A stretch of 64,000 nucleotides of DNA from Haemonchus contortus. Lineage: Eukaryota > Nematoda > Chromadorea > Rhabditida > Trichostrongylidae. The notes below the pieces were generated by a model. The model saw only the letters and a program-made list of their open reading frames with translations. It made no database searches and was not told the DNA's origin. Position 1 is the first letter of the stretch. Each line of letters begins with the position of its first letter. The stretch is from NCBI GenBank assembly GCA_000469685.2, contig LS997562.1, positions 26,449,044 to 26,513,043 of the forward strand, given 5' to 3'. The position numbers and the translations under genes were made by a program. Below, one piece after another: positions 21,461-33,089 of the stretch.

Positions 21461-22890
21461 GATCCTTCAATGAGAGAGAGCTCAGTGAAGGAGATCCGTA
21501 GAGAGTCATGCGTATTAATATTAATTCAATCGCATCAATTATAATAATACCCAATGTTATTAACTGTGACTTGAAAATGCTGGCCTCCAAAGGCTCAGCT
21601 TTCTGAATGCTTCACTACTCCGCAGCTATACGGGCTTCACAGACCCAATGTGAATTGAGTAGTCCCAATGTAGACTTGCTTGAATTTGACTTCTAAGTTA
21701 GTTTGGACCAGCACTATACTTTCAGAAAGCCTCTAGTAACATCAGTTACGTGAAAGTCCAGCCTTTGAAGTAATTTTTTTGGAACCGGAAAGAAAACTTT
21801 TCGAACACGAACAATGATGTAATGCGTGGATCACGACTTTCTTGCCGCGTTACATCATTGTCTTGTCCACAATATGCGTCAACATTAGCCTAGCTTGGCG
21901 CTCCACGGCCAATAGTGCCTCAGTGAGATTCCTTGCAGCAAACACGTATCTTGCTAATGCTGGATCTAAAAGTGCAATGGAGAGTGACCTGGAATTCTAC
22001 CTCTTCAACATTCACCTCTACCACCCACCTACCACCTCAGGCACGATGAACATGTCATCCCTTCAGCTTTTCTTTCCAACGTTGGACATGCCATCACGTC
22101 GACGAGTATTTGTGCAAGGCCTGTTTCCAGAGGTTGAGCCATGACATTCTAAACGCCTTCCACAAGTTGTCAAAAAAACCTTGGCTCCGCTCCTCACGCG
22201 GTGTCTTTCGGCATGCAGAGAGTCCTCGTCGTGGAAAACTAACAACACTGCTTTATACGAAAGGAGGCGAAGACGACATAGACAACTGTCGTGCAACCTG
22301 CCTGCCTCCTGAATTGCTAGAAACTCAACTGTTTGAAACTCAACGAGTTTCTATTCTGTCCATTCTGTGCACAGGTTGTCCACCCATTACAACTACCTAA
22401 TGCGCAAGAACAAAGCCATGTTGAGGAAGCGGGTCCCACAGCGATTGATGAGAGGCCGCAGAGCAAACTTGTCTTCCTCCGAGGGTTGGATTAGGCAGCA
22501 GGGCGTGATGTATGAGACAACAGTGAGTGCAGTGGCTAGTTGCATAAGCAACAAAATGCAAAGAATCGGAAGAAACGAAAATTGAGACTGTCACGAAAAC
22601 GGCACCGTACAAAACCGAATGAAACTACGAAGTCATTTAGTTGTGGATTGAGGGTTACTGTCAATTCAAAGGGAGTGACTAAAGTTTTTGTCATTTTCTC
22701 TGTCTATTTCGACTAGAAATCCCTCTGATAAAGTATATTAAGAGAGTCGGAAGATCTTACTACTTCACATCGCTGGAGTAAAGAAGTGATTGCGCTCTGT
22801 AATTTTAGGACCAGTTCAAAATTCCAGTAGGCATCGATGATGACGATCTTCTGATGGAATTAACCAAAACTGACCGTCTATCATCGTACT
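21461..22890. other. Intergenic stretch, nothing recognised
   Basis: Several frames of 70-100 codons on both strands, none with recognisable motifs. The most coding-like (21,842-22,144, plus) has no supporting evidence. Confidence 0.35.
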
Positions 22891-22891
22891 A

Positions 22892-24194
22892 CAGGGTGCG
22901 GCAAAAGTTCTGGCAACGATAAACATGATCGTAAAAACGGTCAAATCAATCGATTCATGATACAACTCCAACAGCATTTATCAACAGTTATATAGATTAC
23001 AAAAACAAACTAGATTCCGAAATAGCCCCAATAGAGGCTGTAATTCTTCTAGGAAACGCGTCGACGGCGGCACGGAGGTAGTCTTCTTCCAAATCCTCCC
23101 ATGCTTTAACGAGGGTTGCACGTAGAGCATCCAAATTTCTATGCTGGGTAGAGCAGGCCTTCCTCTCAAGAACTGACCACACGGAGTAGTCCAATGGATT
23201 CGGGTCTGGACTGTTTGGAGGCCAATCCTTCGACGTTATGAAGTCTGGGGAGTGCGTTGCGCACCAGTCCTGTACTACCTTGGACCTGTGTGCTGGAGCT
23301 GAGTCCTGTTGAAGAGTCCAAGGCCGGTTGCCGAAATGAGATTGTGCTCAGGGGAGTACCTCCTTCTCCAACATGCCTTTTAGGTAGGTCTTGCTATCCA
23401 CCTTAACTCCTGTCTCCAAGAAAATCAGAGCCATCTTGCCGTCCGATGTGATTGCCCCAAAAACCATCAACGGCTTGGGGTGTCCAGATCGCTGAGCAAT
23501 CCCTTCATGTTGGCTGGCTTCTGCAGGGCTTCCCGCTATCATCCTATCGTTTTGGGTGTTCAGGAGTTGATCTGTTGGAAACAGGCATTCGTCAGTGAAA
23601 AGGATGTCGCAGTGCCGTGCCTGCGAAAATCGCTTTAAACGCCCCCTAAATCTTTTGAGCCTAGTTTTCTTCATACGCTTAGTTAGCATGTAAGCTTTTC
23701 TGATCTTATAAGAGCGAAGTCGAAGGCGGCTGGTGAAAACCCTTCCGACATATCGAGCAGAAATTCCGACCTCAAGAGCCGTTTATGTCTTGGACCTGAG
23801 AGGGTGGCGGCGGATTTTCTCTCGAATGATTTTCACGATTTCCTTTGTCGTTGCACTCTTCGGTCTTCCATTTTTAGGTTTGTCCTCCATAGTTCCTGTC
23901 GCCTTGTACCTGTTAACGTCGTTGTACACGGTTCTTAAAGGAATCTGGAGCTGCTTGAAGATGGTCTTTGTCGTGCATTCACCCAGATAGAGGTGCAGGA
24001 TGGAGGGTCGTTGATCTTTGCTTGTCACCATTCTGTAAAATGGCATATTCAAGAACGGCCAGTTTATGGAATGTACAGAAGAGGACTTGCAGTAAATAGT
24101 GGCACAGATCCTGTCGAGATCGAAGGCCTCATTTTTCATAGAGAACCTAAAGCGTGCGGCAAAAGGTCATTGCCAGAACTTTTGCCGCACTCTG
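22892..24194 (-). mobile_element. maT-like (DD37D) Tc1/mariner element, structurally complete
   Basis: Terminal inverted repeats begin CAGGGTGCGGCAAAAGTTCT (left) and, reverse-complemented from the right, CAGAGTGCGGCAAAAGTTCT. Both are flanked by TA (22,890-22,891 and 24,195-24,196). Length 1,303 bp with a single gene filling it. This is the best preserved DNA transposon in the window and therefore among the younger ones. Confidence 0.9.
22997..24139 (-). pseudogene. maT-like DD37D transposase, one open frame with two nonsense codons
   Basis: A 380-codon frame runs without any frameshift from the ATG at 24,139 to the stop at 22,997-22,999. It is interrupted only by TAA at 23,783-23,785 and TGA at 23,348-23,350; the TGA stands where a Trp is likely. 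The N-terminal helix-turn-helix part includes YLGECTTKTIFKQLQIPLRT and GRPKSATTKEI. The DDE/D core has ILFTDECLF (Asp about codon 183), LQQDSAPAHRSKVVQDW (Asp about 279) and PDPNPLDYSVW (Asp about 317). There are 37 residues between the last two Asp, the DD37D spacing of maT transposases. The protein binds the inverted repeats and performs cut-and-paste transposition. The two stops are consistent with recent inactivation. Confidence 0.9.
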
Positions 24195-24492
24195 TAGAAG
24201 CTGCTGTGATGACCGTTGCATCCATAGGAATTTACGAGTGCATAAAAAAGTTGGACTTTTAGAAAATTAGTTGTTCAGGTGTCACATGAACTGACGGCGA
24301 TTCACTGAACACAGCAAGATAGTATCAGCGCTTCACACGTCAAACGTAGTTTAGACCATTCTTCCATGAAGCGAATAGGAGATTCGATAAGGTCGGGATG
24401 TTGACGATAATGTCAACTGCCAACTATTATGGTGAATACCGGGTGAACCTGCTCAAACGAGCTCCAGAAACCTTTATCGGAAAGAAAGGCCA

Positions 24493-24536
24493 GTATTATT
24501 GTAGTCTCGCCGTCGATTCGGCGAGATTATAATAAC
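24493..24536. repeat. Short stem-loop, 20-bp arms
   Basis: GTATTATTGTAGTCTCGCCG pairs with CGGCGAGATTATAATAAC across a short loop containing TCGATT. Directly visible; isolated and without a downstream T-run, so not called a terminator. Confidence 0.6.
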
Positions 24537-25799
24537 ACTTTAAAGTGCTCTGAAGGAGCCAGAATGTTAACTCGGATCTCTGCCTATCAGAAATTGATCA
24601 GGCTTCTGGAAAAGCTCTCTAAATCCAGACAGTCTCCAAGGAGCAAGATTGAACTAAACCCGAGACGAGGTGGTATCTTGGCAAAAATTATTAAGTTTGC
24701 TGGAGAATTAACACCGCATCCACTATTTGGTCTTGACCTCACGCCTTTCGAATACCACTTATTTTGATTAATGCAGAACATCTTGAATGAGACACCCTTC
24801 ATCGAGGCTGAGGGTACCTTTCCTTTTCATTTCCTCTTTCTTTTTGCCAAAAAAATGGGAAGTCCGATAGGATCTATGAGCGGAATAAACAATTTTTTAG
24901 ATTACTCAAATATCGCAAACGCTCCCCGAATGATCCGTTGAATACGATCTCTTTCCTAAAGAATGCCTTCTTTCCGATGAGTGAAATAGCGATCGTCTGG
25001 CCTAACGTCCAACAGGCGGACTAGATAATTCAGACCATAGAAATACTGTATTGCGGGTTGGTTATATTGCAACTTGCCCATCGTCTAGAATAATCAGTAG
25101 GGTTTTCCAACTGCAGTAACTGTAAGGGCATGCGAAAGTTATGCTCTCGTTCTTAAAAAATACAATATCGTGAAAAAAAACTATCGTCTAACTAGTGGGA
25201 GTCTCTGTCATGGTTTCGTGGAATGTTTGTAAGAATATTAAACGATATTGAATACTGAACAATGCTTCCACTTTTCATTCATCATTGATGTTATAGTTGC
25301 AGATATTAAAAAGTTAGACAGCACAGAATGTAACGGAGGCTTACAAAATAAGTGTTTCGTACAATAACAAAACAAATGTGTGACTGTTATTATGGTTTGC
25401 CTTTGCAATGGCATAAGGGCCGCGGCGGACCGGAAACACAATCGCCCTGACCACCGTACACTCCCCATCTTGTAAAACCTGAATGCAGCTGTAGCCCCGA
25501 CGATGTGGAGAAGACCTTTGCCTGAAAAAATAAAGCAGAAGATTGTTTATTTAAGGTGAACTAACTATTTAGAGAACATTAATGAAGTAGTAGATATAGA
25601 CAGGATATGATCTGGTTGTGCTTGACAGGACAGCCCCCATGTTCTAGCCGGCATCGCTCATGTGGCTCTCATTATAAAGGATACTTTCACGACGGTATGA
25701 AGGAGTTATTAGCTGCTCCAATATTCTCGCTCGTGTAATGCTCAAACGGTACTTTTACAACCCATTCTCCACCATCAGATAAGATACATAATTAGCTCA

Positions 25800-25900
25800 G
25801 TGTCTGTTGGCGTGTTTGTCGATGAGCCATACTACCAACAGACACACAGCTATTTATATATCTTACTATATATATATATATAACATATATATATAACATC
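25800..25900. repeat. CAACAGACACAC + (TA)n repeat
   Basis: ACCAACAGACACACAGCTAT is followed by TTTATATATC and an imperfect (TA)n run. A similar word pair, ACAGACACACAAAG next to TTTATAT, is present in inverted copies at 26,765-26,890, so this is a recurring repeat end rather than a simple microsatellite. Confidence 0.5.
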
Positions 25901-26764
25901 ACCCATGACATCACCCAATCCTGTGAATGTCCCACCCTTGAAGGAGGGGCTTTGTTAACTCAAATGTGTTCTTCTGATTTTGCCCTATGCCCAACTCACC
26001 CCAAACTTGACCCGACTTATGCAGGCGCTTCCTGAGGTAATATCGAATTTCTGAACAACTGGACGAAAAAACAAACAATTAGACGCGAGCAGTTCATATA
26101 TGATGATCTTTTGTATAGATTTCGCCTAAGTTCCAAATTTGAAAAACCTTCGTCTAGCTACAGAAGTGCGCAACTGTGAGCGAAATTCACATTTAAAATA
26201 AAATATTTCGATCAGATTAGATTTCTATGGGTTTCTATGAATTTCCGATTATGTTTCCATGGAAAACTGTGCGTCTAGCCTGAAAAATAGGTTAATTGCC
26301 AAAGGCACTTTCGGTAAGAATCCTTCGTGAGGAAAAAGTTTTTTCGCCCACGAAGCCTAACCTCTTTCCTCCCTCAGTCGGCTGCGAAGTGATAGATGAA
26401 TGGTCCATGGTATAGGGATGTAGCACGACGGTAAATAGCCAGAAGAACGTTTGGGGTATAAGAATTAGGGATTGTACCCAGTTTGAACGATCCGATGCCG
26501 CTTTGTGGGTATTGATCTCTTGACACTAATAGGTGATCGTGGAATCGTTTTCATTCCAACCTCCCCTAGTTGCTAAAGTTTGATTGTCCTGCGTGCGATT
26601 TTCAGTCAATGACGTCATAAATTGACTGGATGTTGATTATTGGATCGTTATAAACAGCAACGATTGGGTTCCTATTTTATAATATGTTACTTCCAAGCCA
26701 AGCTTACATGACTTTTCACGTGAAGCCACATCCTGCCTACGTGACTTTTGGAAGGACGCACAAA

Positions 26765-26890
26765 CGGGCATACAGACAGACACACAAAGTTAGCGGTTTA
26801 TATAGAGGATAGAGGATATATGCATATATATGTCCTCTCTCTCTATATATAAAGCGCTATCTTTGTGTGTCTGTTGGTTCTATTGGTATT
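26765..26890. repeat. Inverted repeat around a TATA-rich core
   Basis: Left CAGACACACAAAGTTAGCGG, then TTTATAT; right side TATATAAAGCGCTATCTTTG, then TGTGTCTGTTGG. The arms of about 30 bp flank a TA/CT-rich centre. The word also occurs at 25,845. Confidence 0.6.
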
Positions 26891-26959
26891 TGTGCATGTG
26901 AGTGTATCTGTTCGACCAGTAATTCATCACTCCTATCCTTCTGAACCTACAGCGTTCGA

Positions 26960-29158
26960 ATGTCGAAGAGATCACCGTATCACCTGTCATCCCGCTGACC
27001 ATCGATTTCCTTGAGCGGGCACCAGAAACGTCACCACTCGTTCGTCACTCGAGCCAGAGTAGTTCAATGAATCACACTCGCTCGAGGGAAACTTGACGGA
27101 ACATTCCTTTCATTCAGAGCCTTCGTGAAGAAGTCTGACCGTCGCGGTGGTGGTCGTCCTGGTATTTCTTTGAAATCGATAGGAATCCAGCCCGTAACCG
27201 CCGTGGTCCAACAGCCATCATGATATCGCGTAGCATGTCCGGCCAACCTGATCTTCTATTTCTTGGCGTAAGTAATGGCATCTCTAATCTTCGTTTGTTG
27301 ACGGGGTTTGCAACTCCCGATTTCCTTCTGCGCTCGCGTTATAAAGAAATCCCAAGCCCTTCCCACAGAGCGTTTAATGACGCTAACTGTATGCTCGTCC
27401 TGCTTTCGTAGAGCCTGAGGCTTTGGGGCGTATTTCAAAGCAGGAAGGACCTCAGTGTCGAAGAAGTGAGCGCGGAGCCGGACGTTCTCTGTCTTTTCTC
27501 TACTCCCTCGATATTCCTAAATGCTCCCCACGCGGCGCGTTTCCTTCTGCTCAACGCCGGTGCTATGTCTTTCATCATATTGACTTCACTGCGTAGATAC
27601 ACGTAGCTAAACATGGAGACGTTCATTTCATTCTGCGCGGAAGGTGCATCACTTACCAATCCGTTTCTCATGAACATCGTTTTAATTAAGTACAAATGTG
27701 AGCCAATCTTTCCACGAGCGTTGACGAATGTGGCTAGCATATATTCCTCCTCCTACTTACACCATTCCTCCTGCTCAAGTTAGGTGTTATGATCACGAGT
27801 CGTCTGCAAAGCAGAGATTGTGTAAGTAACGACCGTCGACTTTCACTCCCATGCCTCCCCATTCCATATAACGTATGGCGTTCTCGAGGTCGAAACTGCT
27901 GAAAAGTTTAGGGGAGAGGGTATCGCCCGGTCGAACCCCCCTCTTTACGTTGATGATGACTTTTTTTACAGAATGACGAGATCCTGCTCATGTGTTTGAT
28001 GTAGAGCTCATAAATCATCCTTATTTATCAAGCAAGAACATCCTGGTGGCCCAGGGCTGCAATTACCGATTCTTTCTCGACGGTATCGAAGGCTTCTTTC
28101 GAACCGATCAGCGTAAGATATAACAGCATTCTGTGCTCTCTACTTCACTCAGTCTTGCGACCGTGTGGATGTGATCGATTGTACTTAAAGGCAAAGTTCA
28201 CGATAATTCAATGGGCAGGATCGTCAATGGCTTTCCCGCCTCTCGACCGATTCACGTCAGACGAGTGTTGAGACAATACAGATTGCAACTATTCATTCTA
28301 GGACCCACACACAATCAGCGATCGCCGAGTGGTGAGGCAATGTTTTCTCTCATTCTTTTTTCCTCTGTTATTCTTTTTGCTGCCGCGACCCCTTATTGAA
28401 TTTCCTACCTTTAGAGGCTGAAAAATGTGGGCTAATTTTGCTCTTACTAGTTTTTTTGTTTTCTTATGCTTATAAGTGAATGAATTTTTGCTTACCATAG
28501 TCTGTTATTCGCACCAGCACCCACAAGAATGCAGTGAGACACATTGTATAGCTCGCTCGTCCAGTCCCCTTTTGAACGGTTTTAAGAAGACTTTTTCACT
28601 TTGGATACCCGATTCACGCAGTTTCTTCACCTTCATCGCACTACTTTCGATATTGTCTTCCATTTTTCATCATAATCTAGTCTACACAAAGTTATCGTGA
28701 ACTGTGCCTTTAACTCTCCCCCTTGTTCGCGTGGCTCTCCATTTAATTTTCTGCCAATCCTGTTGAGGGTGACGCGTATGAATGGACAGACAACAGGCAC
28801 ATTGGGACGATAATTGCTAATATCGTGTGGATCTCCCTTCTTATAGAGCAATGAGCCTTGTCAGTTCTAACTCACTCAAGTCGTGGGTGTTTTGCATTCC
28901 GACAGGTACCGCGAGTAGAGCCTAGCCAGAGAGCGATCTGACGATAACTGGTGGAAGTTCAGATGTTCTGGTTTATCATATAAGGACTGGGCGCCGTACA
29001 GTTCTTCATCGACGTGATGGCATTTCGTATTTCGGAAGGGAGAACCGAAGAAGAGATATATTCGTCTTGCCTAAGTGGTAGGTAGGCAGGCAGACGTGGC
29101 TGTCGAAAAGATTAGAGCAGAAATTGTGGATGACCTTCTTCATTGCCTTTCGAGAAGA
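26960..29158 (-). pseudogene. RTE-type LINE, second copy (RT and C-terminus), split by a MITE
   Basis: Minus-strand words in order: LYKKGDPHDISNYRP and RVTLNRIGRKLNGE (RT N-terminus, about 28.85-28.7 kb); VKRGVRPGDTLSPKLFSS (motif B); DGRYLHNLCFADDS (motif C, FADD retained, about 27.8 kb); ARGKIGSHLYLIKTMFMRNG (about 27.7 kb); and [12 protein letters not shown] (C-terminus, about 27.1 kb). The order matches the 17-21 kb copy. Frame changes are frequent. The endonuclease half is absent: similarity stops where the 29.2 kb foldback element begins, so the rest was truncated or displaced. A MITE interrupts it at 28,185-28,714. Confidence 0.75.
28185..28714. mobile_element. Non-autonomous MITE inserted in the RTE copy at a TTAA site
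   Basis: Both ends carry TTAA plus an inverted repeat: left AGGCAAAGTTCACGATAA, right (reverse complement) AGGCACAGTTCACGATAA. The other RTE copy shows the empty site (TGCTGAACCCTCTCC versus ACTTAA | TTAACTCTCC), which confirms insertion. TTAA duplication would suggest a piggyBac-type source; a TA duplication one base inside cannot be excluded. About 0.5 kb, no transposase. A diverged copy lies at 7.3-7.7 kb and an isolated similar end at about 42,330-42,350. Confidence 0.75.
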
Positions 29159-29162
29159 AGTA

Positions 29163-30348
29163 CAGTACTCGCCGTAAAAACTCAAAAATTCACGAGAATA
29201 CCACGAATTCGCGTCTTTTTCGTCTTTTCTTTATAAATCGCTTCAAAATAAAGTGATTGAGGAGAAAATTTAAAAATTGAAGTCAGCTCATCGAGCTCTA
29301 CAAGCTGATGCCCTTGAATGCTTTATTTTGGACTGCGCCATGCACTTGAGCTCATCCGAAAAGTGATTGCATGCACGTGGGGTGCATGCTTGAGTTGGCA
29401 CTTTCCCATTTTTAGAGGAATTTTTCTCCGGAACATGAGGAGGCGGCAGGGAGACAATCAGCTATTGTTGACTACTCTTTGTGCTCTTCGAGGTTGTTAT
29501 GGTACTCCTTATCAAGCACCACCAGTTCTCTCTTGGTATGCCTGTAAACTTCGCTTATCGTCACGCTCAAATCACAAAATTATGTTTTTCCCCTTGCCGC
29601 TTGAATTTTTGCAATTAAATTATATACTGTTGAATTTTCCGTAAAAATTGCTATCTAATGATTGTCTCTCCCCAGAGAAAAGGAAAAAACTTTGTTTTAT
29701 GATTTGGGCTTGTCGAAGTTCGAAGATTGGGGCCATACCAAGAGAGAACTGTTGATATTTGATAAGGTGTTCCATGATAGCCTAGCAGAACACAAAGAGT
29801 AGTCTACAATAGTGGATTGCCTCGCTGCCGCCTCCTCAGATTCCGGAAAAAATTTCTCCAAAAACTGAAAAATGCCAAAAAAATCGACTCCTCATTCTGC
29901 CGTGAATTGGTGTCATATTCTCAATGAAACCTGTATGGAAGGGTGTTGAGTGCAAAGGCCGTAGTTCACTTATCTACAGCCTCCAAACCAAAAAAGGAAC
30001 GATGGAGACTGAACAAAACCAACAATCATTTTCACATTGTACTGTGTAAAGTCGAGTACGTGGCACAATCCAAAGTAAATTCTAGACGGATCATTTTCAG
30101 GGACCAATGAGCCCCTAAAAGCACTAAAGCATGCACCCCATGTGCATGCAATCTCAGGCTGCGAGCTCAAGTGCATGGCGCAATCCAAAATGAAGCATTT
30201 CAGGATATCAGCCTGTAGAGCTCGATGAGCTGAGTTCAATGGTATTTTTCCTCGATTACTTTATTTTGAAGCGATTTATAAAGAAAAAACGAAAAAGTCG
30301 CGAATTTGCGGTATTCTCGTGAATTTTTGAGTTCTTACGGCGAGTACA
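29163..30348. mobile_element. Foldback element with long inverted arms, member 1
   Basis: The outer arm words TACTCGCCGTAAAAACTC and TTCACGAGAATACC on the left return inverted at 30,305-30,347. Further in, AGCTCATCGAGCTCTA, ATGCACTTGAGCTC, TGCATGCAC and the GAGGAGGCGGCAG block also pair. Arms of roughly 500-650 bp meet near 29,690. No transposase frame is visible. Member 2 lies at 32.1-35.5 kb. Confidence 0.75.
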
Positions 30349-32084
30349 GCAGTTTGGTAGTGGGTAATGGGGCTAAAAAATTTGACTCTTTTGTTAACCA
30401 GACCCGGAAGTGTCGTGTTTCCAACGGCCTCTACCACTCACAATGGAAGAAATATGCTGAAAATTCAATCATCTACCCTTCTGGGGCCCGGTATACACAG
30501 GGTTTGCAAAAATGCTTCGACGTATTTTGCTTACCATGGCTGAATCCTTACGCAATTGCACACAACCGAAATCTCGTCCACATGCCCCTCTCATAACACT
30601 TCCGTCGACATGATTCATACAACCCCCTACTTCACTTACTTGTAGGAACCCTTATATTTCGGAACTACTGCGAATTTTTGCGCTTTCTTCTCCAATTATA
30701 AACTAAAAGTCGGACCGCCCGGCCCACGTTCTCATTCGTGTTAAGGTTGGCCTCCTGCCTGCATTTTTCCAAATTTCGATGCTCTCGGCTAAGAGTCATG
30801 AGTCCCTTTCAGACACACATCGACGCACTTTGGGTGGGCCTTGCCTGACGTCAGATGGGTTTACTTAGAATTTTATGGGAAAGTAACTTGGTTCATTTTC
30901 CACTTATTCCTACTTGACTGCGTATTCTCACTCAGATCACGCACGCTCTGCTCCCGCGATCGACGCCCAGCTCGTTCATCTCCTAACACCTACCATCAAT
31001 GGCTCGGTCGTGCCACCTGCGCCCATACTAAAGTTGGACGTTCTGGCTCTAGGGGAACAGGAGTTACAAATTTTCGGTTGAACGCACACACTGACACACA
31101 CGCACTGGGAAACCACGGGCACTCTGACCATTGACCTCTGAGACACGCCAGCGTGTGCCTTGTAGGTCCACGACCGCTTATCTGCGATGAAATGACTTGT
31201 TTATTGTAGCAGATTAACATAATTCTCTTTGGATTCGAACGCTGCTTAACTCTTCTGGGGTTGATGTAAAATTTGACCGCTCTTCTCGAAGCTGCCCTAC
31301 CTATTTTTTCAGCACCATAGAACGTTTTTGTTAAGCAATTTGATTTTAGCCACGCCCATCTTATTTCTAAGATAGTGGACCTTCATGAACCTTCTACTTC
31401 AGGGATACGACCACTTTAGATAACCACTTTAGCCTCTAACCACGTTTTTCTGTGTTCTATAACGTTTTTGAAAGAGCTACGGATTTTTGATTGTGGCCCC
31501 ATACATGCAAAGCCCGCCTACTTCGAGGATTTGGCTCCATTTTTCTGTTTAACCCTAACCATAATTTTTATGCGTTCTAGGACATTTCTGAACAGAGTTA
31601 TAATTTTTTGCTCGTAGCCCTGCCCATTTTATTGTAAGCCCCCCCCCCCTTTCAGGATCTCTGCATGTTTTATATTAACTTTCACTCCAAGTTTTAGAAC
31701 ATTTTCTAACATGGTTGGGCGCTTTCATACTAGGAGTCATGGGTGGAGGGCACCTAAAAGCGACGTTGTAGTGTTGCCAGGGACGGCATACGCTTCCGTT
31801 ATTTGAATGGAAACGGACGTCGCCCCCACTCATCTTCCATCATCAATGACATCATGGCTATGGTTTTATTTCAACGATAATTTGTGGCACATCAGTAGTC
31901 AAGTGCGACAATCCTAGTCTAGCAATCCAGGCGTAGTTAAGAGCCAATGTTTTGATAGGTAGAATGCTCCCACCTAACACACATTCAATTTCCCATCTTA
32001 TTTTACATAGGAAATGGAAGGCGGGAAAGACATACGCGGATCTTTCTCACAAAGGTGAACGGAAGTGAAGGTTTTATAATACAG
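30349..32084. other. Gene-poor spacer with a degenerate tandem repeat
   Basis: No supported gene. A set of ~120-140 bp degenerate tandem units covers about 31,310-31,740 and a CA-rich patch lies near 31,085. Confidence 0.4.
31310..31740 (+). repeat. Degenerate ~120-140 bp tandem repeat, about four units
   Basis: The core words (TAGAACGTTTTTG, CTATAACGTTTTTGAA, CTAGGACATTTCTGAA, TTAGAACATTTTCTAA) recur at about 31,318, 31,458, 31,578 and 31,696. Each of the first three is followed by a T-rich run and GCC(A/C)xGCCCAT- or CCCATACAT-like words. The spacing (about 141, 120, 118) and conserved order indicate an old minisatellite-type array. Confidence 0.55.
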
Positions 32085-33089
32085 TACTCGCCTTAAGAGC
32101 TCGAAACTTCAATCGGTACAGAATGGAGTAATCCAGGAGCTAAGGACACGGTTGAGATTAGCTTGTCGAGCTTAATAAGACGATGCCGTGAAGTATAAAA
32201 AACTTCGTTTCGGATTGCGCCATGCACTTGAATTCCATCCGATAAATATTTGCATTTACATGGCCTGTAAGGGCTCATTAGTCGCCGAATATGAAGAACT
32301 GAAATTCACTTCGAAGTGCGCCACTTACTCGTCTTACTCAGTACAGTGAGAAAGTGATCGATCGGCTTTGTTCAGTCTCCATCGTTTATTTCTAAAGTGA
32401 AGGCTATTGATCACTGCATGTACAGTTTCTGCACTCAACGCTCCTCGTTACAGGCTCCATTGAGAATATGGCATCAATTTACGGCAAATTAATTGAGTCG
32501 ATTTCTTTAACATTTTCCAATTTTTGGGGATTTTTCTCGAAAACCTGAGGAGGAGGCGTCAAGACACTTCACTGTCGTAAACAACTCTATGTTCTCTGCA
32601 AGACTATTATGGTACACCTTATCACTGACCAAAATTTCACTCTTGGTATGGCCTCAAACTTCGCTATTCGTTAGGGGTGACAGCCTTCACCGTGGCTGCG
32701 AGGCGTACCCGATGCGGCTGATCGGGCTCAAATCGCCGGCCTTTTAGAGGCGCTATGAGGGGCCGGGCCATTCGGGTGCCTTGTCCCTTCCTTCTAGGTT
32801 TTTTTCCTTCCCGTTAGCCTTTCCGCAACTGGATTGTACACTGTCAATTCTCTGTGAAAAATGTCATTTAATGATTTGCTGGCCAACCCGTGGTATAAAC
32901 TTCCCTTCATAATCGTTTTGTGCAATATGCCTGTCGCAGAGCGGTTTCCTGCTGGGCGTGTTTAGACGCGAATTGGCCATGTATTGTAGTGCGAATCGAT
33001 AGATAGTACGAAGTAATTGTGTGAAGGATTAAACGAGAGCACAAAACGCAGCTAATAGCTCGCGCTGATCACAAAGTAACATTCGTCGA

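Larger units (their letters stand above)
24195..26959. other. Gene-poor stretch with small repeats
   Basis: No supported gene in about 2.7 kb. It holds a 20-bp-arm hairpin (24,493-24,536), a TA-rich microsatellite (about 25,855-25,898) and an AT-rich repeat end with an inverted ACAGACACACAAAG motif (26,765-26,890). Confidence 0.4.

Noticed and set aside
24493..24536. Stem-loop as a transcription terminator
   Set aside because: Eukaryotic context, no T-run after the stem and no gene ending there.
32670..32800. GC-rich insert as a tRNA-derived SINE
   Set aside because: A GGCTCAAATCGCC box is present but no A-box and no second copy were found.
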